Source: Candidatus Nealsonbacteria bacterium CG01_land_8_20_14_3_00_12 (GTDB lineage: Bacteria > Patescibacteriota > Minisyncoccia > Minisyncoccales > PETJ01). Taken from it: a stretch of 5,368 nt of DNA. The notes under the pieces were generated by a model that worked only from the letters and a program-made list of their open reading frames with translations, did no database searches and was not told the DNA's origin. Shown piece after piece: positions 5,358 through 5,368 of the stretch. Every line of letters begins with the position of its first letter. Position 1 is the stretch's first letter. The stretch lies in NCBI GenBank assembly GCA_002781125.1, contig PETJ01000067.1, positions 1-5,368 on the forward strand, written 5' to 3'. The position numbers and the translations under genes are program-made.

Positions 5358-5368
5358 ATGGCAAAAAA
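5358..5368 (+). CDS. Start of a gene cut by the right edge (M-A-K...)
   Basis: ATG at 5358 is preceded by AAGGA (5346-5350) at a 7-nt spacing, a good Shine-Dalgarno arrangement, and reads Met-Ala-Lys before the window ends. The product cannot be named. Long structured leaders ahead of a single gene are typical of cold-shock and RNA-binding proteins or ribosomal-type genes, but that is only a guess from context. Confidence 0.6.

Overview
The window looks like AT-rich bacterial DNA with tightly packed genes, intrinsic terminators with U-tracts and Shine-Dalgarno sites on only some genes. Small transporter genes, short intergenic GGCGGA-type palindromes and leaderless-looking starts fit a Patescibacteria (CPR) genome. 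That assignment is inference from style; no ribosomal or marker gene is present to prove it. Stop codons of all three kinds are used, so the standard bacterial code fits.

Layout. Positions 1-150 are a disturbed junction: a minus-strand reading frame runs off the left edge, and a TauE/SafE permease that has lost its first half begins on the plus strand. From there a plus-strand operon runs: TauE/SafE permease remnant (194-673), a cation diffusion facilitator with a C-terminal cysteine ribbon (670-1719, overlapping by ATGA), and a DUF134/UPF0251 helix-turn-helix protein (1721-1999), closed by a terminator at 2005-2031. A P2-type cation ATPase (2181-4616) follows, then a 64-residue two-helix membrane protein (4818-5012), and at the right edge the first codons of a further gene (5358 onward, M-A-K...) behind a leader of about 180 nt.

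The theme is membrane transport, mostly of metal or other cations: the CDF exporter and the P-type ATPase move cations, the DUF134 protein is a plausible regulator, and the small membrane protein could accompany the ATPase, though only proximity supports that.

The most unusual content is between the genes. Three intergenic regions (2046-2160, 4627-4760, 5020-5137) carry copies of one element: TTCTAA, then exactly 21 nt from its first base, GCAGC, with TYCA in between. The TYCA strand pairs with a segment 40-55 nt upstream, and paired columns covary (G-C/A-T/G-C and A-T/C-G/U-G). I read this as a structured RNA family of unknown function, or a mobile repeat. In copy A the element lies between two terminators, each running directly into an extended -10 promoter (TGATATACT and TGATAGAAT), so it looks like a free small RNA gene followed by a nearly leaderless ATPase mRNA. 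The leader of the last gene has a second, separate set of mutually exclusive pairings (GTAAG/CTTAC and GAGCAC/GTGCTC repeats), one of which would hide the ribosome binding site.
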